From assembly GCA_030674185.1 (NCBI GenBank), contig CM060307.1, positions 27,381,196 to 27,445,195 on the forward strand: 64,000 bases of DNA. The letters are read 5' to 3'. The translations under genes and the position numbers were made by a program. Numbering within the stretch: position 1 is the stretch's first letter; each line of letters begins with the position of its first letter. The stretch is from Monoplex corrugatus (lineage: Eukaryota; Mollusca; Gastropoda; Littorinimorpha; Ranellidae). The notes below the pieces were generated by a model. The model made no database searches. It was not told the origin of the DNA and was given only the letters and a program-made list of their open reading frames with translations. This document shows, one piece after another, positions 10,477 to 21,085 of this stretch.

Positions 10477-13400
10477 CTACGACACTGACGTAAGGTATTT
10501 AAATAAAGTAACTTTGAAGGAAGAGAGTGATTGAGTGTTTGTGATATTTGGGGGGAGGGTGTTCCATAGTTGTGCACCAGAAAACGATAAACTATTTTTA
10601 TATATGTCAATTCTTGGACGGATAATTTTGAATTGATTTTGTCTTGAGTTTGAGTATGATCGCACATTCTGATTAAACAAATTGAGAAGATATTGCGGAA
10701 CATTCCTTTTTGATACTTTAAACATTGTGATACCTTTATTGAACATTAAGTGTGACTTTAGAGGGAGGATTCCTAACTGTTTAAGTTTTTCATCTGTTGT
10801 TAAAGTGGGATCTGGCATGATAAGTTTTGCTGCCCTCCTATGTAAGGTGTTCAATTTTTTTAGATGAACTTCACATGAGCTATCCCACAGTGTAGAGGCA
10901 TAATCTATGTGCGATTTAATATGAGCATTATAAAATAATTGGCGTGTGTTTGTATCTGTTAGATATCTTAATTTGGACAGAATAAATAAGTTCTTGGAGA
11001 TAATCCTGCATAAATAATCAATGTGGTTTTGCCAGGTAAGATTATGATCAATGAGAACTCCCAGTAGACGGTGTTCAGGTATTTGTGCAATAGAATTACC
11101 TCTCAAAGACAGATTGAGTGACAGAGGGCCAAGCTGCCGTTTTTGGCGTGTGCATATAACCATACATTCAGTTTTCGTAGGGTTCAAAGCCATGGCGTTT
11201 TTAGCACCCCAATCAGAAATTTCATTTAGGCTCTTTTGTAAACGTGTGTTTACAGTCGCTATGCTTGTGTCTTGTGTATGGATTGTTCCGTCATCAGCGA
11301 ACATATCACAGTGAACTGTGGGATCAGATATATGAAGTGGTAAGTCATTTATGAATACAGAAAACAGAATGGGTCCTAAGATTGATCCTTGAGGAACGCC
11401 ACATTTCACATGACCCTCGGATGAATATGATCCATTAAGATGTACTTTTTGTTTGCGGTCATGAAAGTAGGAATTGAAAAATGAAACTGTTGAGTCGTTG
11501 GCAAGGTACGTTCGTAATTTAGCTAGTAAGATATCATGATCAACGAAATCAAAAGCCTTTTTAAAGTCTAGAAATACTGCTCCAGTTAATTTGCAGTCAT
11601 TCATGGCTAATAACCAGGTGTCAGCAAGCCGTGTTAGGGCTGTATGACAAGAGTGGTTCTGACGGAAACCAGATTGCAGTGGGTGAAGAATACTTTTGGT
11701 TTCCAGGTAGTCTGAAAGATGTTTATGGATATGTTTTTCTAAAGGCTTTGACAGGACAGAGAGAAGAGAAATCGGCCTGTAATTATTTATTTGTGAAAGA
11801 TCTTTTGTTTTTGGTAAGGGTACAACTTTGGCCTGTTTTAGAGCTCTGGGGAATACGTTGTTTTTTATGCTGATGTTGTAAATATATGTAAGTGGTTCCG
11901 TGATGTAGGGCAGAGACAGTTTTAGTATTTTGGGACTGATTTCATCTGGTCCTGATGATTTTTTATTATTCATTTTATTTATATACATTCCAGTTTCATG
12001 GACTGCTATACTGGGAATACTAAATGAACTTGTATTATTGGTCCTCTCTTTGCAAAAGTTAATCAGATTTTCAGAGGGGACATATTGATCACAGTTAGAA
12101 ATAGGACGGGTTAGTAGTTCTGATACTGACAGAAAATGATCATTGAATTTGTTTGCTGTGAAACTGAGAGGCGTGCCTGGGAGCTTTTTCCCACTTCCCT
12201 TAATAACTAAGTTCATTGCTCTCCATAGTGATGATACATCTTTATTGTTTTTTACCAGTCGATCAAAGAGAGACTTCTTGGCTTGACGGACCATTGATTT
12301 TACCTTATTACGCATCGTTTTGTATTCAATGAAGCGTTTTTCTTTCTTGAGTTTATCTCGTAATGACATCGCATTGATAATGTCTGTTGACAGCCATGGG
12401 GGCATTGTTGGATGCTTTACTCTTTTCCGTCGTAGTGGGGCATGTTTATTTAGGACAGTCGTGAACAAGTTGTACCAAATGTCTAGGGCTTCGTTAGGAT
12501 TACTAGTACTAAACACACTACTGAACTCTACTCTACCAAGATCAGAGAGGAATGCATCCTCATCAAAGTGTTTGAATGATCTATATGTTATACATGTATG
12601 ATTATTCTTTTTTATTTTTTGAACTTTGGCTGACCAGGTGCAGTTTACAGGTTGATGATCACTTATGCTTAAATCATCTACAGCTGCATTAATTATTGCC
12701 TCTGGTTTGTTTGTATAGATATGATCTAAGAGTGTTTCTGATGTTGCTGTGATTCTTGTTGGATCTTTAATTAATTTTTTAGGCCAACCAGGGTGGTCGA
12801 TGACTGCCATGCGGGTTGTGGAGTGAGTAGGTCAAAATTAAAGTCACCTAACATTAGAATGTCTGTATGTCGTTGACACAATTTGTCCATCATCTTTAGA
12901 AAGTGGTCATGCCATTCGTATGTGCTCCTGGGATTTCTATATAAAATACCGATAAGTAAAGGTGGAGTTGTTGCAGAAGGCTTTAGCTCCACCTAGATAC
13001 ATTCAACTTCTTTGGTTTCTAAGTCATAACGTCTGTTGGTTATTTGTTGAATATCTCGGTGGATGTAAAGCGCAACTCCAGTTCCTCCATGGCATGAGGG
13101 ATCTCGCCTGATTACAGAATAGTCTGGGATTGCTATAGCTTCATCTGTAATATGAGGTGCTAGTCGTGTCTCGGTCACACCGTACAAATGGTAATAATTT
13201 TGTTTGTGTAGGAACACGCACAGGTCTGATACTTTGTTTTGGAGATGATAGACATTAACATGACCAACACGCAGATCCTGTTTTTTTCGAGTGAATGTGG
13301 TCATTGGTGATTTCAACACTGCGTCTGCACGCTGAAGTGAAATATATGAAGAGAGGGTAGAAAAAAAAATTGGTCTACCCCTAATACAAAGTGTGAACAA

Positions 13401-13619
13401 TGATATTATACACTGTGATGAAAACAAAATGTAACAGTGCAGAGTCTGTTTTTTTTCTTGACAGTTCAGCCAAGACTGACTACAGGTATACACACTGTCA
13501 GTCTTCAGAGAAAAACAAAACAAAATCAGAACAAAAAGATAAGTAAGTAAACTAAAATAAAATAAAGGCTGCACTGAGGATATACTGAGCGTCTCTCGCA
13601 GTGCAATACTTGTCTCCAC
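10477..13619 (-). pseudogene. LINE ORF2: endonuclease + reverse transcriptase, two lesions
   Basis: The N-terminal third is an APE-type endonuclease: 'YGVTETRL', 'GGTGVALYIHRD', 'GDFNFDLL' and, past the frameshift, 'SDHQPV'. The RT follows: 'FLDFKKAFDFVDHDILL' (motif A), 'GVPQGSILGPILFSVFINDL' and 'MFADDGTIH' (catalytic FADD, about 500 codons after the frameshift). The C-terminus has 'LPLKSHLMFNKGITMF' and 'AQLWNTLPPNI', typical of the CR1/L2/Jockey group. Lesion 1: a TAG codon at 12993-12995 between 'EVECI' and 'VELKPS', where Trp is expected, so a single TGG to TAG change. Lesion 2: a 1-nt shift in an A-run near 12771-12777, between 'LVGLKN' and 'LIKDPTRIT'. Everything after it (777 codons) is open. 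The true start is probably nearer 13305 (MTTFTRKK) than 13619. Confidence 0.9.
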
Positions 13620-14004
13620 CTAACACTGGGCACAGGCAGACACAGCTGTAGAAAATTAGGTGGTATTAACACCACCCAAAACAAGTCAGTTTCAACCGTC
13701 GGTTGAACTGACCAAGTCAATCAAATAATTATGTCTGTAAGTCTCAGTGTCAATCTCATTCAAAGTTATAGCACAACACAGTATCAATGTAAATAAGTTG
13801 TCCTCAGGTAATATGCGACACCAACAAGGTGGAGATGGCAGCAGGTCACAACACAGCAGAAGCAAATAAATATTAAGAACGTGGAGAAGAGGTATAGAAA
13901 GATATTTAAAAGTAAGGAAGTAAACTAAGTAGCTAAATAGCTAAATAAATAAGTGAATAAATGAATAAACAAATAGGTAGAGAAATGAAAATAATAAAAG
14001 AAGA

Positions 14005-16731
14005 TTAATTCATAAAAGGTTTTAGCACCTGCACCAATGCACTGATGATAGATGCAGGATCTACACAATTCTGTTGGGAAGTTATTGCTGTAGCACTTGA
14101 TCCCAGCATTTGTTGAACTGCAGGTGATTTGGGGTGTCTTGTAGTCATGCAGGGGAATTCAGCATGATACTGTGTGTTGTTCTGCTCCGCACTGACACCA
14201 GCGGGGACTGCAGGTGGGTGTTGTAGATGGCTGGAGCTGGGGACTGCAGGTGGGTGTTGTGGGTGGCTGGATATTAGAGATGGGTGCTGTAGACGGCTGG
14301 GGACTGCACATGGGTGTTGTAGATGGCTGTAAACTGGAGACAGGTGCTGTAGATTTTTGGAGTTTGGAGATGGATGTTGTAGGTGATTGTAGACTGGAGA
14401 TTGGTGTTGTCGATGGTTGGAGACTGCAGGTGGGTATTGTAGATTGTTAGAGATTGGAGATGGGTGTTGGTAATGCAGGGGTTTGGGGGCTGTTGGGGGG
14501 GTTGGGATAAGAGGTGGGCGTATTGAAGAATTGGGGCCATAACAGGGGTTTTGAACATCATAGGAACGGATGTTTAGTGCAAGAGATTTAGATCCTTTAG
14601 CACTTGGGTGAACTGAATCATGGTACATATCTTTTCTTGGTGCACCTGATTTGGTTAGGAAGGAAGGGGTGTTGTTGATGAACAGTATTCCTTCTTGTTC
14701 ACAGGAGCGCCGAAGTGAGGCTGTGGACCGTGATGCAGCTTCTTTCAAGGGGTGTTGGCCAAAGGGAGGGACAATGGAAGAAGCTGCAAGTGTAGCACTG
14801 GGGAAAGATTTTCTCAGGAGACGAAGTAATTTTCCCCATTGCTCTCCTGATACAGGTCCATCATGGCAGCTGTTGATGCCGACGTGGAAGGTGACGTGTG
14901 TTATGTCGTGGGATGGTGGGCGAGAGGACAGCCACTGGCTAAGGTGATGGACTGTCAGGCCAGATACCGAGAGGTTCCTGACAATGTTACCACCTGTTGA
15001 CATCTTCCTTTCATCCACTCTCTCCAAGACTGAGTCACCCAACAGTAGAGTATTACAGTTAGGGGGAATGGTTTTCTGCCTGAGACTAGTGAGAGGGGAT
15101 GGGGGGTCAGCCATTGTTTTCTTGTTGACAGTGGATGATGATGGCTGAGAGGGACTGGGGACAGTGGCGTGAGGTTGTTCAGAACTGTCAGTGTCAGAGA
15201 GGACATCAAACTTGTTGGCTGTACTTATGTTATACATGTCCTTTGTGGTGGTAGACTCACATGTAGTGGTGGGTTGGGGTTTTGTTTGATTAGTGGGTTT
15301 GTCTGTTTGTTGTACTGATGTCTCTGTCTGTTGTAGGTGTTGGCAAGTGTTGAGTGTTTGAAGTTGTTTCTTGATGTCACAAGTAAAGTTTTGCTGACTG
15401 TCCTTGATGGATTTCAGTTTGTTGGTGTGATCGTCAAGTTTGGCAAGTATACTCTGGTGGCTAGAGTTATTGTCTTGTATTTGACTCATAAGTTCTTCTT
15501 TCACTACTTTCACTGTGTTTTTCAGCCTTACTTCTGAGTCACTTACACACTGAGTGTTGTTTTCAGTCTGTTTGGCTATGCTGGACAGTTGGTTTGTGAG
15601 TGTCTGAATTTGTGTTTGCATTGTGGCGATGGCGAGTGTGGCAGTGTTCAATTGTTCCTGAAGATGTTTGATTGTTTCTGTACAAGCATTGTGTGTACAT
15701 GCTTTGGAGGTGGCGTTGTTTACTGCTGGGTCACATGTAGTGGTTGACGGGACATTGTCGTCGGCTATACATGTAGGGGAACAATGGGACTGGACTGGTT
15801 CTGTGGTGGTCTCTAAAGAAGGTGGGAGAGTAGGGGGAAGGGTGGTGGTGGCTGTCTCAAGCTGAGTGTCACTGGAGGGAGGGAGAGCATGTGGAAGAGT
15901 AGTACTGGCCGATTCAGTCTGACTCTCAGTGGAAGGTGAAGGTGGGCAGTGACGAGTGGCGACGACACACTGGTTCTCAGTTGATGGTGGGGGAGTGGGG
16001 AGGGAAGGTGGACGGAGTGTGTCGGCTTCAGGCTGGGTGACAGTAGGTGAGGAAGGGGAAGGTTTGGATGGGGCAGGGAGGACCGTTGCGTCACATTTGT
16101 TGGCACTGGGATTGGTAGTGGTGGGGATGGAGGGAGAAGGGATGGCGGGTGCCTCCTGAAGATCAATTGCAGATGTAAGGGGGGTTGAGGAGGGGGTGGG
16201 TAGCTGATTCGGACTGTCAGTGATGGCTGGAGATGTTGGGGGTAGATGGGACATGGTGGACAGCTCGTTGATGTTAGCTGAAATCTCCTCTGTTAACACA
16301 GGACTATCACACGCTGCAAGGTTGTCCACTATGCACTGTAGTTTGTCGAATTCAATGTCCACCCATTCACGGCACAAATTTCCTTGTAAAAGTATTTTTC
16401 CTGTTGTGTAGTAGATGTGCAGAGTTAGTATTTTATAACTGTCACCTTGGTATAATTGTATGTATGTATGCCAGAGTTCCTGAGGTATGTTTGTAAGAAT
16501 AGTTTTGGGAATGTTGTTTATATTTGATTTGTTGTTTTTTGTGGTTTCTTTAATAGTGAAAGTTGTGTTTAGGGGTCTGTAGGCTCCACAGTATCGTTCT
16601 AATACAACGTATCTCCAAAGTGGCAACTTGGTAAAAGGAGAATTAAACGTGACCTGGTATGGGTCTTTTGTGTACTGTATTTCAGTGTGGAAACTATTCT
16701 GTGCGCTCATAGAGCGTGTATATGGCCGCAT
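14005..16731 (-). CDS. LINE ORF1 protein with SGNH/GDSL esterase domain
   Basis: Uninterrupted 908-codon ORF upstream of the RT ORF. Residues 1-150 are unique. Residues 150-340 are a Pro/Ser/Thr-rich linker. About 350-440 is a Gln-rich predicted coiled coil (HLQEQLNTATLAIATMQTQI), as expected for ORF1 trimerisation. About 560-715 is an esterase fold: 'LLLGDSVLERV' with the nucleophilic Ser, 'FHVGINSCHDG' (the G-x-N block) and 'DSVHPSAKG' with the Asp-x-x-His pair. CR1 ORF1 proteins are known to carry such an esterase. Residues 740-860 hold near-tandem 11-residue units of the type LQHPSPVYNH. ORF1 proteins bind element RNA and act as chaperones; RNA binding here is inferred. The start at 16731 is the first Met after upstream stops. 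Confidence 0.85.
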   Translation of the reverse strand: MRPYTRSMSAQNSFHTEIQYTKDPYQVTFNSPFTKLPLWRYVVLERYCGAYRPLNTTFTIKETTKNNKSNINNIPKTILTNIPQELWHTYIQLYQGDSYKILTLHIYYTTGKILLQGNLCREWVDIEFDKLQCIVDNLAACDSPVLTEEISANINELSTMSHLPPTSPAITDSPNQLPTPSSTPLTSAIDLQEAPAIPSPSIPTTTNPSANKCDATVLPAPSKPSPSSPTVTQPEADTLRPPSLPTPPPSTENQCVVATRHCPPSPSTESQTESASTTLPHALPPSSDTQLETATTTLPPTLPPSLETTTEPVQSHCSPTCIADDNVPSTTTCDPAVNNATSKACTHNACTETIKHLQEQLNTATLAIATMQTQIQTLTNQLSSIAKQTENNTQCVSDSEVRLKNTVKVVKEELMSQIQDNNSSHQSILAKLDDHTNKLKSIKDSQQNFTCDIKKQLQTLNTCQHLQQTETSVQQTDKPTNQTKPQPTTTCESTTTKDMYNISTANKFDVLSDTDSSEQPHATVPSPSQPSSSTVNKKTMADPPSPLTSLRQKTIPPNCNTLLLGDSVLERVDERKMSTGGNIVRNLSVSGLTVHHLSQWLSSRPPSHDITHVTFHVGINSCHDGPVSGEQWGKLLRLLRKSFPSATLAASSIVPPFGQHPLKEAASRSTASLRRSCEQEGILFINNTPSFLTKSGAPRKDMYHDSVHPSAKGSKSLALNIRSYDVQNPCYGPNSSIRPPLIPTPPTAPKPLHYQHPSPISNNLQYPPAVSNHRQHQSPVYNHLQHPSPNSKNLQHLSPVYSHLQHPCAVPSRLQHPSLISSHPQHPPAVPSSSHLQHPPAVPAGVSAEQNNTQYHAEFPCMTTRHPKSPAVQQMLGSSATAITSQQNCVDPASIISALVQVLKPFMN
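14205..14500. repeat. 33-bp tandem repeat inside LINE ORF1
   Basis: On the plus strand, units of about 33 bp such as GGTGGGTGTTGTAGATGGCT and GGAGACTGGAGA-type variants repeat about eight or nine times. The period is a multiple of three, so ORF1 stays open and gains 11-residue units at its C-terminus. Confidence 0.8.
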
Positions 16732-16996
16732 TGTCAGACATTGAGAAAAATAAATTGGAAAGGAAATAAAAAAAGATGAAATATAAAGTCTGCTGTGTAG
16801 TGTGCCATCCTAGGCACACCGCGCTGGGTGTACGTCCATTGTTTAAAAATACATGACTCACGCTGGTCACACACACTCAGCCCGCTACACACAATTAGCG
16901 GGACAGCATTAATCCCCACCACACGCCACAGCGTACAGCAGGGCCCATCAGGCAGCGGTTGAACTTAAAATTAACTGACCATCACTGTTGACGGGG

Positions 16997-17020
16997 GAAA
17001 AAAAAAAAAAAAAAAAAAAA
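16997..17020. repeat. Poly-A run
   Basis: More than 20 A on the plus strand, upstream of ORF1 on the LINE coding strand. It is either a tail of an older plus-strand insertion or part of the LINE 5' region. Confidence 0.85.
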
Positions 17021-17149
17021 GTCTTCACAAGAACAGATCCCACCTCAGATCACGAAGCAGTCCACACATCTGTTAGCACAACACACAGGTAAAACACCAA
17101 CACTAATCACAGCTGCATGTAGCACTTCAACACGTCACAACCTATACAA

Positions 17150-17296
17150 GGAGACAATACTAGACGGACTTGCAGAGTGGCTGAAGACAAGGAGGGTGGG
17201 AGAGATGCTTGAGGCAACAAGAGATAGAGACAGATGGAAGTCCATGATCGCCAACACCATGTGGCAGGGCACCTGATGATGATGATGATGATGGAG
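17150..17296 (+). pseudogene. RTE-like LINE extreme 3' end, fragment 3
   Basis: Reads LDGLAEWLKTRR-like, then 'RDRWKSMIANTMWQGT' and a stop, ending in (GAT)n. This matches the ends of the copies at 2585 and 55280. The 5'-truncated copy abuts the 5' end of the CR1/L2-group LINE. Confidence 0.7.
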
Positions 17297-17330
17297 GATG
17301 ATAGTCGTGACGCTATCGAGTTCTGTCCAG

Positions 17331-18262
17331 GATTGAGACTGCATGACAGGGCTGTACTCTACACTTACTGTCATAAGATTGCACTGGCTGGTTTGTTCTC
17401 TTGATGGAACCGTCGGCTCAAGATCTGTTATCTCGAGTTCAATCCCAACTCGCAACATTAAAAACGGCCCGTTTGCCGCCCACCTGAATGTTTCCATCAT
17501 TCTGACAGTACAGCTAAGTATTTCTTAGGTCCCTTTCCCCACCCCTACCCCGCCTTAAGATCTTGTCAGCGCATAGTTTTGCACAGGCCCAGGGAGTCTG
17601 CTGGATAACTACTGGCAGATTTGGGTGAGACGCATGTGGAATTTTCCGAGTGCGATGAATCCCTCTTGTTATTGTTGTTTAAAGCCCAGCCGACTCTGCA
17701 GAGCCATATCAGGGCTATAACCGCCTCAAAACATACAAAACTTCAACAGGGAAAAAAAAAAAAAAAAGAACGAAAAGAAAAGAAAATTAAGTACACATAT
17801 CAATGCATTTGCACACATAGTCTAAGGACATGCCCCCGGCGTTGACCACTCCGTCCAATTTATCGCACACGGGAGATTTAAAAAACACACCTGAATACAA
17901 ATGTAAGCATACATAAAGACACCATAACATATATAAAAACAGGCATAAATTATCTTAAAAAATTCTGCATGTCTCACCTCCCTAGAGCCAAAAATGTATT
18001 TAATCCATGTACCCAATTATCAATCCTAAGAAAAAATACAAATGACTTTATCGAACACATACAGGTGAATGGACCATTAAGGCAGAAAATGATAGCTAGA
18101 AATGACAGAAAGCAAATCAACAAGGCAGAAACAAAGACAGTGACAGAAAAGAGGAAATTTCTAGCACAGGATTTCCAGGTGGGGATACTATTTATACTGA
18201 AAGAGCCCACGGCATCCCCATGGGTGAGAATCCCTCTTGAAAAACTCCAAACTAAACTTTAT
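17331..18262 (+). mobile_element. SINE family A, interrupted by a family D insert
   Basis: The head contains a B-box-like word (CGAGTTCAATCCCAACTC) near 17433-17450. The body has 'CATCATTCTGACAGTACAG', 'TCTTAGGTCCC', 'TTGTCAGCGCATAG', 'GATAACTACTGGCAGATTT' and 'GATGAATCCCTCTTG' at 17654-17668. The element is interrupted there and resumes at 18240 with 'AAAAACTCCAAACT'. This is the same order as the uninterrupted copy at 20640-21003. Confidence 0.8.
17669..18227 (-). mobile_element. Family D retroelement inserted into SINE A
   Basis: A 559-bp insert flanked by a perfect 12-bp duplication, GAATCCCTCTTG, at 17657-17668 and 18228-18239. On the minus strand it ends 'GCCCTGATATGGCTCTGCAG ... GCTGGGCTTTAAACAACAAT', the same tail as the copies at 37477-38021, 24625, 48412 and 55020. 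It has no RT. A 'TATAAATAG' word lies near its 5' end. Best read as a SINE or a short LINE 3' end that shares its tail with the LINE at 59402-59640. Confidence 0.85.
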
Positions 18263-18944
18263 GCTGACTGTACAATCAATACTCAGTTTCCCCCCATAAC
18301 TGCCGTGTCTATAAACTGTGGTTTGTATCGGATTTTGGTTTTAATTTCCAAAAAAATTACCCCACAGCTTGTCTCCCTTACTCTTGCTGCTTTTCATACT
18401 GCCTCTGAGGTTTTTTCTTTATGCATTCAGTAAATGAATTAGATTCGTTATGATTTAAGAGCTCGTGGCTGATATGTTTGGAATATTGATTGATGTTACA
18501 CAGTTACACGCAGCTTTGCACAATCATAAGTAAATTAAGGAGCTGGATGCATCTCATAATTAAAAGTCACTTTTACTCCACACTATCCACCAGCTTCCTA
18601 CAGCTAAGTGACTGGACTGCATCGGCGCTGAAAAGCAGAATCAATTAAAAGATTAGTGATCTCACAGTTGTGCCGGCCGAATGTTTTTAATAATTGCCTA
18701 AATTGTAAGGGTGTAGGAACACCAGGCATTAGTGTTGCGTATCCTTAATCGTGAATTCATTATCACAAATTAAAATGTTTCGTGTTGGACCGTTTCAGTT
18801 TTTTGGTGCCAAGCCTCTATGTTCACAATGGTTTACGGAAATCCAGCGTCAGTGTAATCTCTTAACACGCCGCAGTCAATCTCGTGATTACAATACAATC
18901 AAGCGAGGGATTTATCGCATTTCAACAATTTCCAAGTGCGCGTG
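18263..18944. other. No gene seen
   Basis: AT-rich unique-looking DNA with short frames only. A weak 'CACTATCCACCAGCTTCCTA' match to the MITE arms lies near 18580-18600. Confidence 0.5.
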
Positions 18945-18947
18945 CAT

Positions 18948-18992
<45 letters not shown>

Positions 18993-19117
18993 TAAAAAAA
19001 AAAAGAGGAGACAGAACGTGTGTGTGTATGTGTGTGTGCGTGTGTGTGTGTGTGTGCGTCTGTAGGAGACGGAGGGAGAGAGGGAAGAGAGAGAGAAGAG
19101 AAAGAGAGAGAGAAGAG

Positions 19118-19195
<78 letters not shown>
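18945..19195. repeat. (GT)n then (GA)n microsatellites
   Basis: (GT)n at 18951-18990 and 19019-19060, then (GA)n at 19075-19194 with a pure stretch of about 70 bp. Confidence 0.95.
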
Positions 19196-19198
<3 letters not shown>

Positions 19199-19979
19199 AC
19201 ATTCAAATGTACTAGCCTAAGAACTCAACACATCAAAATCCTTTCTCCATGTATTTCATTTCTCACAGCAATACAATCACAGGCAGAACAAATTTTCTCA
19301 CAAAACCAAGTTTTCATACAAAGCAGACCATCGTTTCAACATCAACATTCTATTATAATGTTCAAACATACACATTTCATACAAAAAAACCTGAAAAAGG
19401 AAGTCATGGCTGAAAGTCACAATTCAAAACGAAAAATCACTGGAAATTTATGGTGCATCGATCAGCAAGGAACACCGACGCTGAATAGCAGCTATCTGCA
19501 ATCTATAGATAATAATACTGCCTGCAATCTATGTAATTTCTGGTATTACGTGATCGTCATTCACACAAGAGACAAAGCCAAACACAGCCAACACTCCTCG
19601 CCATAAAGGCCTCAGTGGAGATGGAAATGTAGACAACTGTTCAATCATCGAAGTGTGGTAAAAATCAAACCTTTTCTTAAACCTGAAACATTTTTATCAA
19701 AATATTAAACCTGGAAAGGTAAATGAATGAACTTTCGGTGAAAACCTGCATGAAAAAAAAACAGTTGTCAGCAAAGCAGGAACACTTTAATTTCCAGTCT
19801 AGCTTTTTCTTTCTGTTTCAACTTCTGCAAGGCCTCGGTGACGTTGAACCCACGCCGTTCGTTCTGGCACCAGAGCACAGCACCAATCCCAAGCTCAGTC
19901 AGTCAAAATCCCACTGCCTACAGGAACCAGAGATGTCATCTTGGGTGAGTAGATTTCTTATTATACGGTAACTATCGGT

Positions 19980-19991
19980 AAGAGAAAGAGA

Positions 19992-20028
<37 letters not shown>

Positions 20029-20031
20029 GAG

Positions 20032-20062
<31 letters not shown>

Positions 20063-20096
20063 GACAGAGACAGAGAGACAGCGACAGAGAGAGATT
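19980..20096. repeat. (GA)n microsatellite
   Basis: GA tracts with GGGA and CAGA interruptions. The preceding 19196-19979 has no supported gene; a frame running through 19200-19606 is only a continuation from the GA repeat. Confidence 0.9.
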
Positions 20097-20221
20097 AAAG
20101 GTGGAACAAGTCTGAAAATAGAATGGTTATCTGAACAGAAACCAAGACTGCCTGTGTCCTGTCCAGCTGGAACGACCCGTTTTAGCTATTCACCTGTTTA
20201 GTTACATTTTGTACACTCTCT

Positions 20222-20450
20222 AATGGCAAGGTGGCAATATGGGGAGATGACAAACCCCAGGACATAGCCACACTAAGTGCACCGACCAGTAGGTCCAGCC
20301 CAGCCTCCGGACCAAAAGAAAATGGAAGACCCCTCTCTCGCCCCACAATGGTCTTCACCTCTCTGTTGGACACCTTGTCCTGCCACCAGCTCGCACTGCT
20401 GCGAGCTCCTTTTCCCTTGAAAAAGGCTGTTCCGGGTGAGGTCTCTAAAG
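20222..20450. repeat. Dispersed repeat, copy 2 (partner at 179-345)
   Basis: Shares with 179-345 the words GGGGAGATGACAAACCCC, GGACATAGCCACAC, CTCTCTCGCCCCAC and CCACCAGCTCG in order. It is longer here, with 'TTCCCTTGAAAAAGGCTGTT' beyond the other copy's end. The family is unknown. Confidence 0.6.
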
Positions 20451-20639
20451 GATGAGGCATATTGACCCAGGAATATATCATTCATACAGCCCACGTTTTT
20501 TGAACAAGGATGATTTTTAGAAAAGTCCACGCAGGTGATTTAGAGAACCATTTAATTTCACCTTGCTGATATGTTGAAATGATTAAGACAACCTAAGTTC
20601 TCAAAGACTGGGTCACTATCAGAATCCTCCTCATAGAAC

Positions 20640-21003
20640 AGTTGGCAACGTTAAATGTCGTGGTTCAGTCCTCAGGTGGGCCACAGTGTAATGCGGTACG
20701 GCTGGTTCTTTTGACAGAGCCATATCCTCAAGATCTCATGTCTCAAGTTCAATCCCAGCCCACAACAGTAAAAGCTGGTCTGTTTGCGGCACATCTTAAC
20801 AATTCCATCATTCTGGTGAAATTCTGTTTAAAATTTCATAGGTCCGTCTCCTCTCTTTCCATTTCAAGATCCAGCCAGCGCATAGGGTTTTGTGCAGACT
20901 TAAGGCAGCCTGCCAGAAAATTGCTGGCAGATTTAGGTGGAGCGCACATGGAATTGTCCCAGCGTGATGAATCCTTCTTAAACAAACTCCAAATTCATGG
21001 AAA
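20640..21003 (+). mobile_element. SINE family A, full-length-looking
   Basis: The head has 'GGTTCTTTTGACAGAGCC' and the B-box-like 'CAAGTTCAATCCCAGCCC'. The body has 'CATCATTCTGGTGAAATTCT', 'TTTCATAGGTCCG', 'GCCAGCGCATAGGGTTTTGT', 'AAAATTGCTGGCAGATTTAG' and 'GATGAATCCTTCTTAAACAA'. It ends at an A/G-rich tail (21001-21020) followed by (GA)n to about 21083. This copy is a good reference for the family. Confidence 0.8.
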
Positions 21004-21019
21004 AAAAAAAAGGGGGGGG

Positions 21020-21020
21020 G

Positions 21021-21083
<63 letters not shown>
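21020..21083. repeat. (GA)n microsatellite at SINE tail
   Basis: Poly-G then (GA)n directly after the SINE A-rich tail. The next 1.6 kb (21084-22700) has no supported gene; short (CA)n runs occur at 21741-21760 and 22342-22363 and a poly-A at 21960-21980. Confidence 0.9.

Positions 21084-21085
<2 letters not shown>

Larger units (their letters stand above)
10344..17140 (-). mobile_element. Near-complete CR1/L2-group LINE, two ORFs
   Basis: A non-LTR retrotransposon of about 6.8 kb on the minus strand: upstream region to about 17140, ORF1 (16731-14005), a 385-bp spacer, ORF2 (13619-10477) and a short 3' UTR ending in (TG)n. An ORF1 with an SGNH/GDSL esterase domain, plus an ORF2 with apurinic endonuclease and RT but no RNase H, is the layout of CR1 and part of the L2 group. 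The 5' boundary is not visible; it lies before the RTE tail at 17150-17296. ORF1 is uninterrupted while ORF2 carries two lesions, so the copy is recent but not autonomous. Confidence 0.85.

Noticed and set aside
13305..13619. N-terminal hydrophobic segment of LINE ORF2 as a signal or membrane region
   Set aside because: It is probably untranslated spacer read in frame; conserved endonuclease sequence begins only after about 13305.
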